Origin: Stieleria neptunia
GTDB taxonomy: Bacteria; Planctomycetota; Planctomycetia; Pirellulales; Pirellulaceae
Direction of reading: 5' to 3'
Length of the DNA: 64,000 bases
Assembly: GCF_007754155.1 (NCBI RefSeq)
Contig: NZ_CP037423.1
Coordinates: 1,674,001-1,738,000, forward strand
Shown: positions 42,200-50,321 of the stretch, piece after piece
Layout of the letters: each line of letters opens with the position of its first letter
How positions within the stretch are numbered: position 1 is the first letter of the stretch
Notes under the pieces: model-generated
Told to the model about the DNA's origin: nothing
The model's input: the letters and a program-made list of their open reading frames with translations, nothing else
The model's database searches: none
Program-made: the position numbers and the translations under genes

Positions 42200-43479
42200 G
42201 CGGGGCCGTGCCATCCGGCGTCTGCCCACAGCTCGCCGCTGACCGCCGAGTTGGAGATCATGAAGCAAATCGCATCGGCAATCTCTTCGGGTTTGATCAG
42301 TCGTCGCAGCTGGGTGTAGGGCAACACGTTCTTGTCCAAGAAATCTTGTCCCAACGCCCGGGCCATCGGAGTGTCGGTGAATCCGGGGTGGATGATGCCA
42401 CAGCGGACGCCGTGGAAGATCGCTTCTTTGGTCAACGTCGCCGCGGCACCTTCCAAGCCCGCTTTGGCGACGGCGTAAGAGATCTGTCCCTTGTTCCCTT
42501 GCGACGACACCGAACCCAGGAAGACGACAACGCCTTGGATCAGCTCGTCCGGATCCCAACGCTTCAGTCCACGCTGGCGGCGATCTTCGGCGATCCGGGC
42601 CACCATCTCGATGCCCCAATAGATCGGCGCGATCAAGTTCACCTCGGTGACTTGGCGGAAGGTTTCCGTCGGATAGATCTGGGCCCGGCCGGTCTCTTTG
42701 TTGATCGTCACGGCGAGCGCATCACGGGTGATCCCGGCTGCCGGAACACAGATGCTGACGATGCCGTATTTTTCAGCCGCCTCGTTGAAGACGCGTTTGC
42801 GGAATGCCTCGTCCGTCGTGTCGCCCATCTTCGCTTCGGCCACTTCACGGCCGGCCGACTCGTTGATCGACTTGGCCAACTCCTGGACGCTGTCGCTGCG
42901 GTCGACCAGCATCACGGCTTTGGCGCCGCGGGCAGCTAATTCCCGCGCCACCGCTTCACCGATCCCGCTGGCCGCACCGGTCACGACGGCGACTTTTTCA
43001 CGGATGTTTTTGTAAACGCCCATCGGCAGTTCCGGGGCTGCTTGCAGTTCGGGTTCGGGTGCTTTCGTGATCATCTCGGTTTGTCCCTGTTCGCTGGTGT
43101 TGGTCGTTTCGTTTGGTGGTTGCACTGCACCGGACGGTGGCACTGCAGTCTTCGTTGGCGTTTCCGATGCCGGAGCAGCACTGCCCGCCTCGGCCTCTTC
43201 GGTGAGCCCCAGCACCGAGTCCATCGCAGCCAGCGCGCCGTCATAGCGTTGCATCGCCAACTGACGTTGGGCTTTGGCCAGACGCAGGGCGGCTGCGGAG
43301 ATCGGGTTGGCAAGCCCGCTCTCTGGATCCACCATCGGGGCAACGGGCCGAGCGGTGAAGCCTGGCCAATAACGCGTCCAACCCCGCAGCAGATCCTGCT
43401 GCAGTTTGAAGTTCGCTTCGGTGGCTTGACGCATGCCTTGGAGCATCACATCAAGCACGTTGCTGTCTGTTTTGAACAT
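42196..43479 (-). CDS. Phasin-SDR reductase fusion protein
   Basis: 427 residues, with GGAG at good spacing before the ATG. Residues 1-95 are phasin-like (NVLDVMLQGMRQATEANFKLQQDLLRGW, then helices). A Pro/Thr/Glu linker spans about 96-155. Residues 160-427 form a short-chain dehydrogenase: NAD(P)-binding TGAASGIG (167-174), and the active-site Ser325, Tyr335 and Lys339 in SSQGNKGQISYAVAKAG. The best guess is a PhaB-like 3-ketoacyl-CoA reductase tethered to granules by its phasin domain. The NNAG motif is replaced by VPAAG, so activity is likely but cofactor preference is unclear. Confidence 0.8.
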   Translation of the reverse strand: MFKTDSNVLDVMLQGMRQATEANFKLQQDLLRGWTRYWPGFTARPVAPMVDPESGLANPISAAALRLAKAQRQLAMQRYDGALAAMDSVLGLTEEAEAGSAAPASETPTKTAVPPSGAVQPPNETTNTSEQGQTEMITKAPEPELQAAPELPMGVYKNIREKVAVVTGAASGIGEAVARELAARGAKAVMLVDRSDSVQELAKSINESAGREVAEAKMGDTTDEAFRKRVFNEAAEKYGIVSICVPAAGITRDALAVTINKETGRAQIYPTETFRQVTEVNLIAPIYWGIEMVARIAEDRRQRGLKRWDPDELIQGVVVFLGSVSSQGNKGQISYAVAKAGLEGAAATLTKEAIFHGVRCGIIHPGFTDTPMARALGQDFLDKNVLPYTQLRRLIKPEEIADAICFMISNSAVSGELWADAGWHGPA

Positions 43480-44765
43480 AGGAGAGCCTCCGGGATATCA
43501 GTGGTGGTGCTATTCCAAGGACAAACAGGCTCCTTGCAACGCCCGATTGCTGCAATCGCAGCAAAGTGGCAGCGTGCAAACGTCGTGCCGCGGCAAAAAA
43601 CACGCTAAAACGGCAAAACGCTCTAGCGCAGCTGCGTCAAAAGTGTGCGGTTGCACACCCGGGCGCTGCATACCGCCCACTTTCGACGGCCTTGCGGGCC
43701 GGGTGCAGCGGCGGAAGATTTTCGGCGGCGCAAAAAGTTCCGATTCGTGTTGTTCCGCCGCTACAACCGAACGGTCCGGCGGAGCGGCGCGAGCGGTCTG
43801 TCGATTGAGTGAGCCGCGGGCGCGCAAGCGGCCGGGCATCCCGGCGCCTGCCCGAGGCCTTACGGCCGGCGGCTCACCATTGCCTTGCATCCCTTGTCCC
43901 TTGTTCCCGGGCTCCGCCTGGGAACACACTGTCATGGAGGCTCCCGCCTCCTGGCCGCCGTCGGCGTGTGGCGAGCGGCCACACCCGGCCTTGCGTTCCA
44001 AGGAGTAATGGAAGGTGTTAGCGGAACGGCGCGAGCCGTCCGGTGTGGGCTTGGGAGCAGCTTGCAAGACCGGAGGGCTCGCGGGCTGTCGGTTTTGTGA
44101 GCCGCGGGCGCGTAAGCGGCCGGGCATCCCGGCGCCTGCCCGAGGCCTTACGGCCGGCGGCTCACCATTAACTCAGCAGAACCCGACTCAATCGATAGCC
44201 CGCTCGCGCCCTGCCGCTAACAAGTAGCACCCCGATCGGTGCCAACGTCCGACGGGAGAGCGGCAGCGATTTCAGGATCCTGGGGGGAATTCAGCGAGTC
44301 GCCGGAGGTCTGCGCAGCGCCACCCGCGGAGCGCACCACATGGACCGCTGGTGACGGCGAGTGGCAGAGCGACGTTGCAGAGCGTGCGATGGTAGCCACA
44401 AAACGAGCGATTACGCACGAAACAACGGAACGCACATCGCGAGCGCCACGCCACCGCACAGTTTGATCGGAATCGGTCGGAACAGGTACCGATCAATGGC
44501 TAGAAAGTCTGGATGATTCCGCGCGCCAGTGCGCTTGAATGCGTGTTTGCAGATCGCTTGTGTCTGCGGGTTTACCCGTCGTCGATTCACGCTGTCGGGC
44601 ACGGTGCGTCCCCCATGATTGGTATAGCGTTTGCTCAAGCTGACGCCATTGCCCACCGAGGAGTTGATTCTTTGAAGTGGCAAGTCTGGTGTCCTTGTTC
44701 CCGCACTCGGTGCGAATCATCAAGGTGCCGTGTTTATCAACGTGTTGTAGAGGAGAGCCAGCGAG
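43480..44765. repeat. Repeat-rich intergenic region
   Basis: About 1.3 kb without a convincing gene. Two near-identical 75-bp palindromic units (43807-43883 and 44097-44173) start GTGAGCCGCGGGCGCG and end GGCGGCTCACCATT; each can fold into one long hairpin. Copies of the CGCGAGCCCTCC family are scattered between them (43785-43800, 44028-44060, 44195-44220). The last 250 bp should contain the promoter of the rightward PHA operon; no clear consensus was recognised. Confidence 0.6.
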
Positions 44766-45947
44766 ATGACGCGTGAAGTGGTGGTACTCAGTGGCGTGCG
44801 GACACCGATCGGAGGATACGGCGGCAGTTTGAAAGACACCCCGCCGTGCGACTTGGCCGCAAGGTGTGTGAAGGAAGCGGTGAAGCGTTCGGGCGTGAAG
44901 CCGAACGATGTCGGACATGCGGTGTTTGGAAACATCATCCATACCGATGCCCATGATCATTATCTGGCTCGCGTGGCGGCGATCAAAGGCGGCTTGCCGC
45001 ATGAGACGCCCGCGCTGACCTTGAATCGGCTGTGCGGCAGCGGATTGCAAGCCGTCATCACGGCGGCCCATGCGATCATGTTGGGAGATGCCGATGTGAC
45101 GGTTGCCGGCGGTGCCGAGAACATGAGTCGTTCGCCGTACAGCTCTGCCGCGATGCGGTTCGGGGCGCGGATGAACGACACCACGTTGGTCGACATGATG
45201 GTCGGTGCGCTCAGCGACCCCTTCGATGACTGTCACATGGGCGTCACGGCGGAAAACGTCGCCAAGAAGTACGGGATCTCGCGTGAAGACCAGGATGCGT
45301 TGGCCGTGGAGAGTCACCGCCGGGCGGGGGCTGCGATCGACCACGGGTACTTCAAAGCACAGATTGTCCCGGTCGACATCAAGGTCAAACGCGACGTGGT
45401 TCCGTTTGAAGTCGACGAAACGGTGCGTTACGGCGTGACGACCGAAAAGCTGGCGCGGCTGCCCACGGTGTTTGATCGCGAAGGCACGGTGACGCCCGGC
45501 AACGCTTCGAGCATCAACGATGCCGCGGCCGCCCTGGTGTTGGCCGACGCGGAAGTCGCCGAGAGCCGCGGGCTCAAACCGATGGGCAAGTTGGTCGATT
45601 ACGCCTATGCCGGTGTGGATCCCAAGTACATGGGGATGGGGCCGGTCCCGGCGGTTCGCAAGCTGCTCGAAAAGACCGGCTTTGGACTCGACGACATCGA
45701 CGTCTTTGAAGTCAACGAAGCGTTCGCCTCGCAAGCCTTGGCGGTGTGCCGCGAATTGGAGCTGCCGATGGATCGTACGAATCCCAACGGCAGCGGGATT
45801 TCACTCGGCCACCCGATCGGCGCGACCGGTGCGATCCTGGTGATCAAGGCGCTCTACGAACTCAATCGGACTGGCAAGAAACGAGCCCTGGTGACGATGT
45901 GCATCGGCGGCGGACAAGGCATTGCGGCCATTTTTGAGCACATCTAA
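44766..45947 (+). CDS. phaA: Acetyl-CoA acetyltransferase (beta-ketothiolase)
   Basis: 393 residues, the standard thiolase length. Nucleophile Cys90 in NRLCGSG, GHPIGATG with His349, and CIGGGQG with Cys379. It condenses two acetyl-CoA molecules, or acetyl-CoA with propionyl-CoA, to the 3-ketoacyl-CoA used by the adjacent reductase. First gene of a rightward run of thirteen genes. GAGGAG-like ribosome-binding site (GAGGAGAGCC) just upstream of the ATG. Confidence 0.93.
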   Translation: MTREVVVLSGVRTPIGGYGGSLKDTPPCDLAARCVKEAVKRSGVKPNDVGHAVFGNIIHTDAHDHYLARVAAIKGGLPHETPALTLNRLCGSGLQAVITAAHAIMLGDADVTVAGGAENMSRSPYSSAAMRFGARMNDTTLVDMMVGALSDPFDDCHMGVTAENVAKKYGISREDQDALAVESHRRAGAAIDHGYFKAQIVPVDIKVKRDVVPFEVDETVRYGVTTEKLARLPTVFDREGTVTPGNASSINDAAAALVLADAEVAESRGLKPMGKLVDYAYAGVDPKYMGMGPVPAVRKLLEKTGFGLDDIDVFEVNEAFASQALAVCRELELPMDRTNPNGSGISLGHPIGATGAILVIKALYELNRTGKKRALVTMCIGGGQGIAAIFEHI

Positions 45948-45999
45948 CGGCATCACTGGAACTGTACATCACAATTGAATTGACACGGAGCACAAGACA

Positions 46000-46743
46000 A
46001 TGGGAAGGGTCGACGGAAGAACGGCATTGATCACCGGCGGGTCACGTGGGATCGGACGCGCGATCGCGTTGGAACTCGCCCGCGAGGGTGCCAGGGTCGC
46101 CATCAATTTCTCCAGCAATGAGGCCAAGGCCCAAGAAGTGGCCGACGAGATCAATCGCGAAGGGGGGACGTGCATTTTGGCGCAGGCCAACATCGGGGAC
46201 CCCAAATCGGCGCGGGCGATGGTGCAAAAGATCGCCGATGAATTCACCCATCTGGACATTCTGGTCAACAACGCCGGCATCACCCGCGATGCGATGTTGC
46301 CCCGCATGACCGACGAGCAATGGATGGAAGTGATTCAAACGAATCTGGGCGGTTGCTTTTTCTGCACCTCGGCCGCGATCCCGATCATGACGACACAAAG
46401 TTATGGCCGGATCGTCAACATCAGCTCGATGAACGGTCAGTTGCCGGCGATCGGCCAGGCCAACTATAGCGCCAGTAAGGGTGGCATCATCGCTTTCACC
46501 CGCACGGCCGCCGCGGAACTCGTTCACTCGGGCATCACGGTCAACACGATCGCGCCGGGGTACACCGACACGGACATGTTTGAAGCGGTCCCGCCGGTGA
46601 TTCAAGCCAAGATCCGCGGTGGGATTCCGATGGGACGATTTGCCCATCCCGAAGAGATTGCCAAAGCCGTGACCTTCCTGGTCGCCGACGGCGACTACAT
46701 CACGGGGCAACAAATCAACGTCAATGGTGGAGCCTTCATGTAA
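46000..46743 (+). CDS. phaB: Acetoacetyl-CoA reductase
   Basis: 247 residues, a classical SDR. TGGSRGIG near residue 12, NNAGITRD near 90, catalytic Ser around 143, Tyr156 and Lys160 (YSASK), and a C-terminal NVNGGAFM as in PhaB/FabG proteins. It reduces 3-ketoacyl-CoA to (R)-3-hydroxyacyl-CoA with NADPH. It follows the thiolase by 52 bp and precedes the PHA synthase subunits, completing the phaA-phaB-phaEC set. Confidence 0.9.
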   Translation: MGRVDGRTALITGGSRGIGRAIALELAREGARVAINFSSNEAKAQEVADEINREGGTCILAQANIGDPKSARAMVQKIADEFTHLDILVNNAGITRDAMLPRMTDEQWMEVIQTNLGGCFFCTSAAIPIMTTQSYGRIVNISSMNGQLPAIGQANYSASKGGIIAFTRTAAAELVHSGITVNTIAPGYTDTDMFEAVPPVIQAKIRGGIPMGRFAHPEEIAKAVTFLVADGDYITGQQINVNGGAFM

Positions 46744-46822
46744 GGCCGACCGCGCGCGTCGCAGCAGACGCCACGATCGAAGAGGTTTTTTCGCGAAGTT
46801 TATAGGAGCCAATAGAACCAAG

Positions 46823-47179
46823 ATGTCGCAATCCAAAGACAATCAAACATTCGACCCCTTCGATCCGACGGGCATGCTGAAACAAATGCGCGATTCCAAC
46901 ATGGAATCGTGGTCGAAGATCATGACGGACTTCGTCAATACCGAGGCCTACGCCGAATCGACCGGCGCCATGCTGGACGCCTGGCTGACGACCAGCGGGC
47001 CGTTTCGCAAAGCCATGGAATCCAGCATGGCTCAGGCGATGGCTCAACTGAACATGCCCACTCGCGATGACATCACACGTCTGGCCGAGCGTCTGACCAA
47101 TATCGAAATGCGGTTGGACGACCTCGACGCACGTCTGAGCGAAGGGGCTTCATCCAACGACACGCAAGCAACCAACTGA
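46823..47179 (+). CDS. phaE: PhaE-like PHA synthase subunit or phasin
   Basis: 118 residues from the ATG at 46823, with TAGGAG 15 nt upstream. Helical throughout, with the PhaE-like C-terminal signature MPTRDDITRLAERLTNIEMRLDDLDARL (residues 77-104). Class III synthases need such a partner for activity; classical PhaE is about 350 residues, so this is a strongly shortened version, or a phasin of the PhaM/PhaE type. It lies 11 bp before phaC, which supports a partnership. Confidence 0.7.
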   Translation: MSQSKDNQTFDPFDPTGMLKQMRDSNMESWSKIMTDFVNTEAYAESTGAMLDAWLTTSGPFRKAMESSMAQAMAQLNMPTRDDITRLAERLTNIEMRLDDLDARLSEGASSNDTQATN

Positions 47180-47190
47180 AGGGGAATGAC

Positions 47191-48300
47191 ATGACCACGA
47201 AAGAATCGACCCAAGCGGTGGACGCCGGCATGCCATCCTTCTCCGACGTTTGCGAAGGCTGGCATCGGGCCGCCGAGAACCTGGACCGGTTCAACCGGAT
47301 GCTCACCACCGACGCCAAAATCGCCCAAACGCCGAAGGAAGTGGTTTGGACGCTCAACAAGGCCAAACTGTATCACTACATCCCGGTCGTACCCGAACAG
47401 GATCGCAAGCCGGTGCCGTTGTTCATGGTGTTCGCCATCATGAACCGGCCGCACGTCTTGGATCTGCGGCCCGGCCACAGTTTCGTCGAGTACATGCTGC
47501 GGCACGGTTACGATCTCTATTTGATGGACTGGGGGGAACCCGGTCCCGAAGACAAGAACATGTGCTTCGATGATTACACGCTGGAATACCTGCCGCGTGC
47601 GATTCGCAAGTTCAAGAGCATTTCGGGGGCGGAGGAGTTCAGCATGCTGGGCTGGTGCTTGGGCGCCTTGATCAGCACGATGTACGCGGCGCTGCGACCC
47701 GATGATGGGCTGAAAAACCTGATGCTGCTGACCGCACCACTGGACTTCAGCGACCAAGAGGCCGGAGGTTTTACCCGTTGGTCCAGCAACCCGGCGTTTA
47801 ATGCCAACACGATCGTCGAAAAACTAGGCAACGTCCCGGGTGAGATGATCGATTCGGGCGCCAAGATGCTCAAGCCGATCGAAAACTACTTCGGCAGCTA
47901 CAGCATGTTGTGGGACAAGATCGAAAACCCCGGAACCGTGGAAGCCTGGCACGCCATGAACACCTGGGTCCGCGACATCATCCCGATGGCCGGTGGCGCG
48001 TACAAGCAGTTGATCAATGAGCTTTACAAAGAAAACAAGCTGGTCAAAGGAACGCTGCAACTGCGCGGCGAAACGGTCGACTTGAAAAAACTGAAAGCCA
48101 ATTTGTTCAACGTGATTGCCGAAGCCGATCACATCACACCCCCGTGCCAGTCCGAGTCGATCATGGACTTGGTGGGCAGCGAAGACAAGGAACTGTTTCG
48201 AGTGCGAGGTGGGCACATCGGCATCATGGCCGGACGCGGCGCCGAGAAAAACACCTGGCCGCACATGGAAGCCTGGCTGTCGGAAAGGTCGGGTGGCTGA
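47191..48300 (+). CDS. phaC: PHA synthase, class III-like (second copy)
   Basis: 369 residues, the size of class III PhaC (about 355). Nucleophile Cys156 in GWCLGA, Asp313 (AEADHITPP) and His342 (RGGHIGI) make the catalytic triad. Conserved MNRPHVLDLRPG and DWGEPGPED segments are present. GAAGGGGAA precedes the ATG. The G-x-C-x-G-A box differs from the usual G-x-C-x-G-G. It polymerises (R)-3-hydroxyacyl-CoA, probably with the small PhaE-like protein encoded just upstream. Confidence 0.9.
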   Translation: MTTKESTQAVDAGMPSFSDVCEGWHRAAENLDRFNRMLTTDAKIAQTPKEVVWTLNKAKLYHYIPVVPEQDRKPVPLFMVFAIMNRPHVLDLRPGHSFVEYMLRHGYDLYLMDWGEPGPEDKNMCFDDYTLEYLPRAIRKFKSISGAEEFSMLGWCLGALISTMYAALRPDDGLKNLMLLTAPLDFSDQEAGGFTRWSSNPAFNANTIVEKLGNVPGEMIDSGAKMLKPIENYFGSYSMLWDKIENPGTVEAWHAMNTWVRDIIPMAGGAYKQLINELYKENKLVKGTLQLRGETVDLKKLKANLFNVIAEADHITPPCQSESIMDLVGSEDKELFRVRGGHIGIMAGRGAEKNTWPHMEAWLSERSGG

Positions 48301-48301
48301 A

Positions 48302-49822
48302 ATGATCCCCCGTTGGGAATTCCTGCTCGATGAAGCCTCGTTCCGGTCGATCCTGCCTCCCGAACACGCGCAATTTTCGCGTCCGATTCGGGAGGGGTTG
48401 AGTCTGTTCCTGGGCGGTCTGCCGCCGGAGCAACAGATTGCGATTGTGCGGGCTCAAGCCCAATTGCCACCGTCGGCGTCGTTTTCACAGCGGCTGGGGG
48501 TTCTCGCCCGCAGTTCGCCGGTGTTGCACAAGGTCGGCCAGATTCTGGCGCGTGACAAACGTCTGCCGCTGGAATTGCGTGGCTATTTGAGCGAGTTGGA
48601 AAGTCTACCGCCGGTGGTTTCGCAACCGGTGCTCGAGCAGGCGATCACCCAAGAACTCGGGCCGCTGGACCGTCTGGGCATCACGCTCGGACCGGCGATT
48701 GCCGAAGCCAGCGTCGCGGTGGTCGTCCCGTTTGATTGCGATCGGCCGCTTGACGGCACGACGACGACCGCGGGCGTGTTCAAGATTCTCAAACCCGGTA
48801 TCGAACAACAACTCGATCACGAACTGCGTCTGCTCACACAGGTCGGCGAACAATTGGATCGCCGTTGCGAAGCGTTGCAGATCCCCGAGCTCGACTATGA
48901 AGACGCCTTCAGTCAGACGCACGTCAAACTGCTGGACGAAGTGCAGTTGGAAAACGAACAGCGGCATCTGGTGGAAGCCAAGGCGTTTTTTGCCGATGAA
49001 CCACGGGTCCAGATCCCCGAACTGCTGGAGCACTGCACCAAACGCGTGACCGCAATGGAACGTCTCAGCGGCGGCAAGGTCACTGACCACGGACTGTTCG
49101 GCGGGCGTGAAAAACGGGAGCTTGCCGCGTTGATCGGCGAAGCGTTGATCGCGGCGCCGGTGTTTTCCAAACGCGATGCCCCGATCTTTCACGGCGATCC
49201 ACATGCCGGCAATCTGTTTCTGACCGACGACGGTCGCCTGGGAATCCTGGATTGGAGTCTGGTCGGACGATTGGGGACCGACGTCAGGCGAATGATCGTG
49301 CAAATCTCACTGGCCGCGGTGACACTCGATGCACGCGGCGTCGCCCTGCGGATGGCGGAACTGGCGGGGCCGCAAACGCCCGATGAAACCGCACTGAAGG
49401 CAGTCGCCGAAAAATGGGTCGCGTGCGTTCGTCGCGGTCGATTCCCCGGATTGAGTTGGCTGGTCGCGATGCTGGACGAGGCGGTCCAGCAGGCCAGATT
49501 GCGAGTGCCCGAGGATTTGATGCTGCTGCGCAAATCGCTGTTGGCACTCGAGGGAGTCGTGATGGACGTCGGCGATCGGACGGGATTGATCGATCGGACA
49601 CTGAACATGGAATTCATGCGACACTTCGCGGTGGAACTGCCCCAGCGTTGGTTCCACCCACCGTTCTCCAATCGCTTTGCCACACAGCTTTCGAATTTCG
49701 ATATAACCCAAGCCCTGCTCGGCGCCCCCACCGCGTTGGCAAGTTTCCTGACCGGTCACGCCTTGGACGCGATCGAAAGTTGCCAAGGCAAGGCATCCAA
49801 CACGATGAATGTTTCCCATTAA
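48302..49822 (+). CDS. UbiB/ABC1-like atypical kinase
   Basis: 506 residues from the ATG at 48302, one base after the phaC stop. Contains the family hallmarks: a KxGQ-type motif (LHKVGQILARD, near residue 80), a lysine-bearing strand (VFKILKPGI), and FHGDPHAGNLFLTDDGRLGILDWSLVGRL near residue 300 with the metal-binding Asn and Asp. ABC1/UbiB proteins are atypical kinases or ATPases known from ubiquinone synthesis and lipid handling. No ubiquinone gene is near. The tight link with phaC suggests a role at the hydrophobic granule surface or in precursor supply, which is inference. Confidence 0.8.
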   Translation: MIPRWEFLLDEASFRSILPPEHAQFSRPIREGLSLFLGGLPPEQQIAIVRAQAQLPPSASFSQRLGVLARSSPVLHKVGQILARDKRLPLELRGYLSELESLPPVVSQPVLEQAITQELGPLDRLGITLGPAIAEASVAVVVPFDCDRPLDGTTTTAGVFKILKPGIEQQLDHELRLLTQVGEQLDRRCEALQIPELDYEDAFSQTHVKLLDEVQLENEQRHLVEAKAFFADEPRVQIPELLEHCTKRVTAMERLSGGKVTDHGLFGGREKRELAALIGEALIAAPVFSKRDAPIFHGDPHAGNLFLTDDGRLGILDWSLVGRLGTDVRRMIVQISLAAVTLDARGVALRMAELAGPQTPDETALKAVAEKWVACVRRGRFPGLSWLVAMLDEAVQQARLRVPEDLMLLRKSLLALEGVVMDVGDRTGLIDRTLNMEFMRHFAVELPQRWFHPPFSNRFATQLSNFDITQALLGAPTALASFLTGHALDAIESCQGKASNTMNVSH

Positions 49823-49828
49823 CAACGG

Positions 49829-50251
49829 ATGATCAAAATGGCGGTCAAGTCTTTGAATCACATCGGCATCGCGGTGCAGTCGATCGATGCCCACAAAACC
49901 TTTTACGAAGGGGCGCTAGGATTGGAATTCGAAGGGTTGGAAGATGTGCCCAGCCAAAAGGTGCGTGTCGCATTTTTCCGCGCCGGCGACGTTCGACTCG
50001 AATTGCTGGAACCGACGTCCGAGGACAGCACGGTCGCCAAGTTCATCGAAAAACGCGGCGAAGGCTTGCACCATTTGGCCTACACCGTCGAAGACATCCA
50101 GGCCCGTATCGCTGAATTGCAAGAATCGGGTTTGCGGATGATCGATGAAAAACCGCGTGGGGGTTCGCATCAGATGCAGATCGCGTTCCTGCACCCCAAA
50201 AGTTCCGGCGGTGTGCTGACCGAACTTTGTGAACCGGCTGGTGGAAGTTAG
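49829..50251 (+). CDS. mce: Methylmalonyl-CoA epimerase
   Basis: 140 residues from the ATG at 49829 (a second ATG three codons later is possible). Vicinal-oxygen-chelate fold with the metal ligands in LNHIGIAV, GLHHLAYTV and the C-terminal TELCEP, plus the family segments PTSEDSTVAKFIEKRGEG and GAHG-type GGSHQMQIAFLHPK. It interconverts (S)- and (R)-methylmalonyl-CoA, connecting propionyl-CoA carboxylase or the decarboxylase with the mutase encoded next. Confidence 0.93.
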   Translation: MIKMAVKSLNHIGIAVQSIDAHKTFYEGALGLEFEGLEDVPSQKVRVAFFRAGDVRLELLEPTSEDSTVAKFIEKRGEGLHHLAYTVEDIQARIAELQESGLRMIDEKPRGGSHQMQIAFLHPKSSGGVLTELCEPAGGS

Positions 50252-50321
50252 GGGAGGGGGCGAGCTGGGAGCTCGCCACTCGCAAGCTTAGGCCACTTTA
50301 CTCGAATTGAACGAAAGCACG

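Noticed and set aside
44239..44466. 75-residue plus-strand open frame before phaA
   Set aside because: No ribosome-binding site, unusual composition, and location inside a repeat-rich stretch; also open on the other strand in two frames.
44493..45734. Minus-strand open frame of 413 codons
   Set aside because: It is the antisense shadow of the thiolase gene, which has complete active-site motifs; the frame's composition (Arg/His-rich) is typical of shadows in GC-rich DNA.
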